Shown here: one piece after another, positions 3,918 through 6,134 of the stretch
Numbering within the stretch: position 1 is the first letter of the stretch
Layout: each line of letters opens with the position of its first letter
Source of the DNA: Lustribacter sp049512335
Lineage (GTDB): Bacteria > Vulcanimicrobiota > Vulcanimicrobiia > Vulcanimicrobiales > Vulcanimicrobiaceae
DNA length: 6,134 nucleotides
Assembly (NCBI GenBank): GCA_049512335.1
Contig: JBEKXE010000220.1
Span: 1-6,134 of the forward strand
Direction: 5' to 3'
Notes under the pieces: generated by a model
Seen by the model: the letters and a program-made list of their open reading frames with translations, nothing else
What the model was told of the DNA's origin: nothing
The model's database searches: none
Program-made: the position numbers and the translations under genes

Positions 3918-6134
3918 ATGAAGCAGGACGCGCGGTTGATCAAGAAACAGCTTTTCCTCTTTTTGTCAGCAGCGCTCGTGACGCTCGTTACCGCCTGTGG
4001 CGGCGGCGGTGGTGGTGGCAGCAGCCTAGCGCCCAGTGCTTCCGGCGGCACCCCGGCCAATCCGCCGACCACCTCGCCCAGCGGCGGCGCCACCGCACCG
4101 CCGACCGTCACGATGTCCTTGACGGTGACGATCCCGGGCAAAAAGTCGTCCAGCCGCGCCCGCGGACCGCAGTACATCGCCCCCAACAGCGGTTCGATGA
4201 CCATGACCCTGCTTACCGTAAACGGCGTGGCGGTCAGCGCATCCGCGCAGGGACCCTACGATCTCGTCCCCGGCCCGACCAATCCCAATTGCGTAGCCGG
4301 TACGAACACCACGTGCACGTTCTCGATCTCCGCGCCGGTCGGGACCGATATTTTCCTCGCCAACACCTACTCATCGTCGAACGGTACGGGACAGCCGCTA
4401 GGCAGCGGCTCCGTGCTTTTGAGCGTCAAGCAGAACGCCACCAACACCGCCAGCCTTGACCTCACCGGCCCGGTCTCGAGCGTCCAGGTCGTCAGCGCGA
4501 CGACGGTGCTCTACAACGGAAACCCCATTCCGGCGCCCGAGTGCAGCGACTGTTCGGTCGCCCGCGGCCACGGCGCCCAGGACGCGCAAAGAAATCGCGC
4601 CGCTGCATCATCTTCACGCAGCATTGCAGCGCGCAGCACGACAGCCGGCGCGACAAGAAAACCGGCCGTCACCTCCACTCCTCCGCCGACCCCGGGCCCA
4701 GTGAACAACTCGTCGCGGATTTTCGTGATTGCCCTAGATTCGCAAGGCAACGAAATCATCAACCCGACCACCTACGACATTCCGATCAACTTAACGCTGA
4801 GCCTGAACGGGCTGCCGGCGGGCGACGCGACCCTCACGGTCACCTACGCGGGATTGACCGGCGAGCCGACGTCTCCCACCAGCACGTCTTCCGACGGCGG
4901 CACCGTCGGAGTCTTTGCGCCCAGTGACTCGATCACGTTGACGGTATCCGGCACAACCGCCGCGCAGAGCAGTCCGATTACACCCACGGTCACTGCCGGC
5001 TACACGCCGCAAGGCGGCTCGGCCCAGACGTCGACGCCGTTGACCTTCGACGTGTACATCCCGCCGCCGGCGCCCAACGCGCAGGTTTTGGCCACCCACA
5101 TCGATCCGTTCACGTCGGGCATCGCGGCCGTCTTGACGATGGGATTCACGAACATCGGAACCGCCCCCACCTCGGGTACGATCTACCTGAGCTCGGATTT
5201 CGACGGAACCTGGTCCTACAACGGGACCGGAGTCGGTTCCGATCCATCGTGGAACTGCGTAAACAACAGCGACAACCCCTACTATTCGGAAATCGATTGT
5301 TCTTCTAACGCGGTGGTCGCCGCGGGCGCGAGCTTGCCGCTCGTGTTGAACGTAACGCCCTCCAGCAACACGCCGGACTACAACGACGTGTACGCATCCG
5401 GCGGCAATGCGGTCGACACACAGCAAGGCGATATCTACGCCTACGACACGATCAACGTCCTGGCCGCCACGCCGATCCTGAGCATTGCCCAGTCGACGAA
5501 TCCGCTTCAAACCGACGGCAATTTTACGGCCAACGTCGCCGGGAGTTTCACGATCACCGTTTCCAACACCGGTACCCTCGCGACCACCAGCACGATCTCG
5601 CTCGCCGACACGCTGCCAACCGGCATGAACGGTGCGGGCGCGGGCACGGGCTGGACCTGCGGTGCGCAGGCTGGGCAAACCATCACGTGCACGACGAATG
5701 CCGTGCTCGCAGCGAGTGGAGGGACCGCGCCGGTCATCACTATGAACGTGACGCCGACAACCGCGGTTAACCTCACAAATTCCTTGACGGCGACTTCGAC
5801 TGGTGCGGTTTCCGGCAGCATCAACCCCGACGTCACCGTGTATGGTCCGCTTGCGCTCGTGCCGCAATCGCCTTCCGCACCGGACCATCTGCAGCTGTTC
5901 TTAGGTGGGAACGGAACGCTCCAAGCCCAAGCACCCTACTACAACGGCACGTTGACGGCAGCGGTGGTCAACGGCGGCTTCGGAAGCCCGCCGTGTTCGA
6001 ACTACCTGTCCATCCCGTCCCCGAGCCTCTCCGGACCGACGGCGAACTTCAGCGTCGCGCCGGCGCAGGTTACGGGCTTCACCTACAACGCCGGCAACCC
6101 GGGAACGTACTGCACGATCTCGGTGAGCGATGTG
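3918..6134 (+). CDS. Large multi-domain surface lipoprotein with DUF11-type repeat (3' end outside the window)
   Basis: From ATG 3918 the frame stays open for 739 codons to the right edge. Seen in order: a basic N-terminus and hydrophobic core ending in the lipobox VTAC (Cys27), so a lipid-anchored exported protein; seven Gly (28-34) and a Gly/Ser/Thr/Pro linker to about 62; a beta-rich module at 64-205 with TVTIP, GPQYIAP and a C125/C133 pair; a Cys-x-x-Cys (209, 212) and an Arg/Ser-rich then Pro-rich linker (213-266); an Ig-like region (267-385) ending in a Pro-rich hinge; a DUF11-like module (about 387-515) with C447/C461; a clear DUF11 module (about 518-643) with FTITVSNTGT, LADTLPTGM, GWTC and TITCT (C581/C591); and a further beta-rich segment (645-739) ending TYCTISVSDV. 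DUF11-type repeats are common in bacterial surface and adhesive proteins. The ATG is fixed by the signal peptide, although no ribosome-binding site precedes it. The exact role is unknown: a structural or adhesive surface protein is the most likely reading. Opposite-strand open frames here are shadows. Confidence 0.85.
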   Translation, partial: MKQDARLIKKQLFLFLSAALVTLVTACGGGGGGGSSLAPSASGGTPANPPTTSPSGGATAPPTVTMSLTVTIPGKKSSSRARGPQYIAPNSGSMTMTLLTVNGVAVSASAQGPYDLVPGPTNPNCVAGTNTTCTFSISAPVGTDIFLANTYSSSNGTGQPLGSGSVLLSVKQNATNTASLDLTGPVSSVQVVSATTVLYNGNPIPAPECSDCSVARGHGAQDAQRNRAAASSSRSIAARSTTAGATRKPAVTSTPPPTPGPVNNSSRIFVIALDSQGNEIINPTTYDIPINLTLSLNGLPAGDATLTVTYAGLTGEPTSPTSTSSDGGTVGVFAPSDSITLTVSGTTAAQSSPITPTVTAGYTPQGGSAQTSTPLTFDVYIPPPAPNAQVLATHIDPFTSGIAAVLTMGFTNIGTAPTSGTIYLSSDFDGTWSYNGTGVGSDPSWNCVNNSDNPYYSEIDCSSNAVVAAGASLPLVLNVTPSSNTPDYNDVYASGGNAVDTQQGDIYAYDTINVLAATPILSIAQSTNPLQTDGNFTANVAGSFTITVSNTGTLATTSTISLADTLPTGMNGAGAGTGWTCGAQAGQTITCTTNAVLAASGGTAPVITMNVTPTTAVNLTNSLTATSTGAVSGSINPDVTVYGPLALVPQSPSAPDHLQLFLGGNGTLQAQAPYYNGTLTAAVVNGGFGSPPCSNYLSIPSPSLSGPTANFSVAPAQVTGFTYNAGNPGTYCTISVSDV
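3999..4019 (+). repeat. Poly-glycine codon tract (GGC/GGT x7) directly after the lipobox Cys
   Basis: Seven consecutive Gly codons (three GGC, three GGT, one GGC) follow Cys27 of the lipoprotein. Such a tract gives a flexible tether between the lipid anchor and the folded domains. The triplet repeat could vary in copy number by slippage without breaking the frame. Confidence 0.8.

Noticed and set aside
3821..4204. A 127-codon - strand frame over the lipoprotein 5' end
   Set aside because: It mirrors the signal peptide and the poly-Gly tract (which reads as poly-Pro). Nothing in it resembles a real protein.
5507..5836. A - strand frame giving a hydrophobic, natural-looking 109-residue protein
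   Set aside because: It is the exact mirror of the DUF11 module. The Thr/Val-rich beta codons read backwards give Val/Ala/Pro-rich sequence, and no ribosome-binding site or independent motif supports it.
4791..5888. A 365-codon open frame on the - strand opposite the lipoprotein
   Set aside because: Its translation is dominated by Arg, Gly and Val with no recognisable motif. The + strand frame has a lipobox and DUF11 motifs across the same bases, so the antisense frame is a by-product of high GC.

Overview
The window is GC-rich and almost entirely coding. It carries three blocks: a + strand three-gene cluster (1-3232), a two-gene - strand operon (3177-3712), and a + strand surface lipoprotein that runs off the right edge (3918-6134). 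There are no RNA genes, insertion sequences, CRISPR arrays or prophage signs. The lipoprotein has a short Cys-Gly-rich N-terminus, a 'TVTIP...PQYIAP' segment and a closing 'TYCTISVSDV' segment. From memory these resemble secreted proteins of Eremiobacterota/Vulcanimicrobiota (former WPS-2). The other genes fit a GC-rich soil or environmental bacterium with an outer envelope. This placement is an inference and has not been checked by search.

Left block: the C-terminal part of an ATP-grasp enzyme (its 5' end lies outside the window) overlaps by 4 bases an aspartyl/asparaginyl beta-hydroxylase-family 2-oxoglutarate/Fe(II) oxygenase. That gene is followed almost without a gap by a cellulose-synthase-like membrane glycosyltransferase (GT2) with a degenerate PilZ-like tail. 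The overlaps indicate one translationally coupled transcription unit. A ligase, a hydroxylase and a polysaccharide synthase in one unit suggest synthesis or decoration of a cell-surface or peptide-linked product. The substrates cannot be read from the sequence.

Middle block: on the opposite strand, a small two-helix membrane protein is coupled by an ATGA overlap to a stand-alone Lrp/AsnC ligand-binding (RAM) domain with no DNA-binding half. The 3' end of the RAM gene overlaps the 3' end of the glycosyltransferase gene by 56 bases, tail to tail.

Right block: after a 205-base divergent intergenic region, a lipoprotein gene begins. That region has a 19-bp perfect dyad and a stem-loop followed by seven T's immediately before the start codon. 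The reading frame is open for 739 codons to the window edge. It encodes a lipobox signal peptide, a Gly/Ser/Thr/Pro linker, several beta-rich extracellular modules including at least one DUF11-type repeat, and an unusual Arg/Ser-rich linker. It is very likely a large cell-surface protein.
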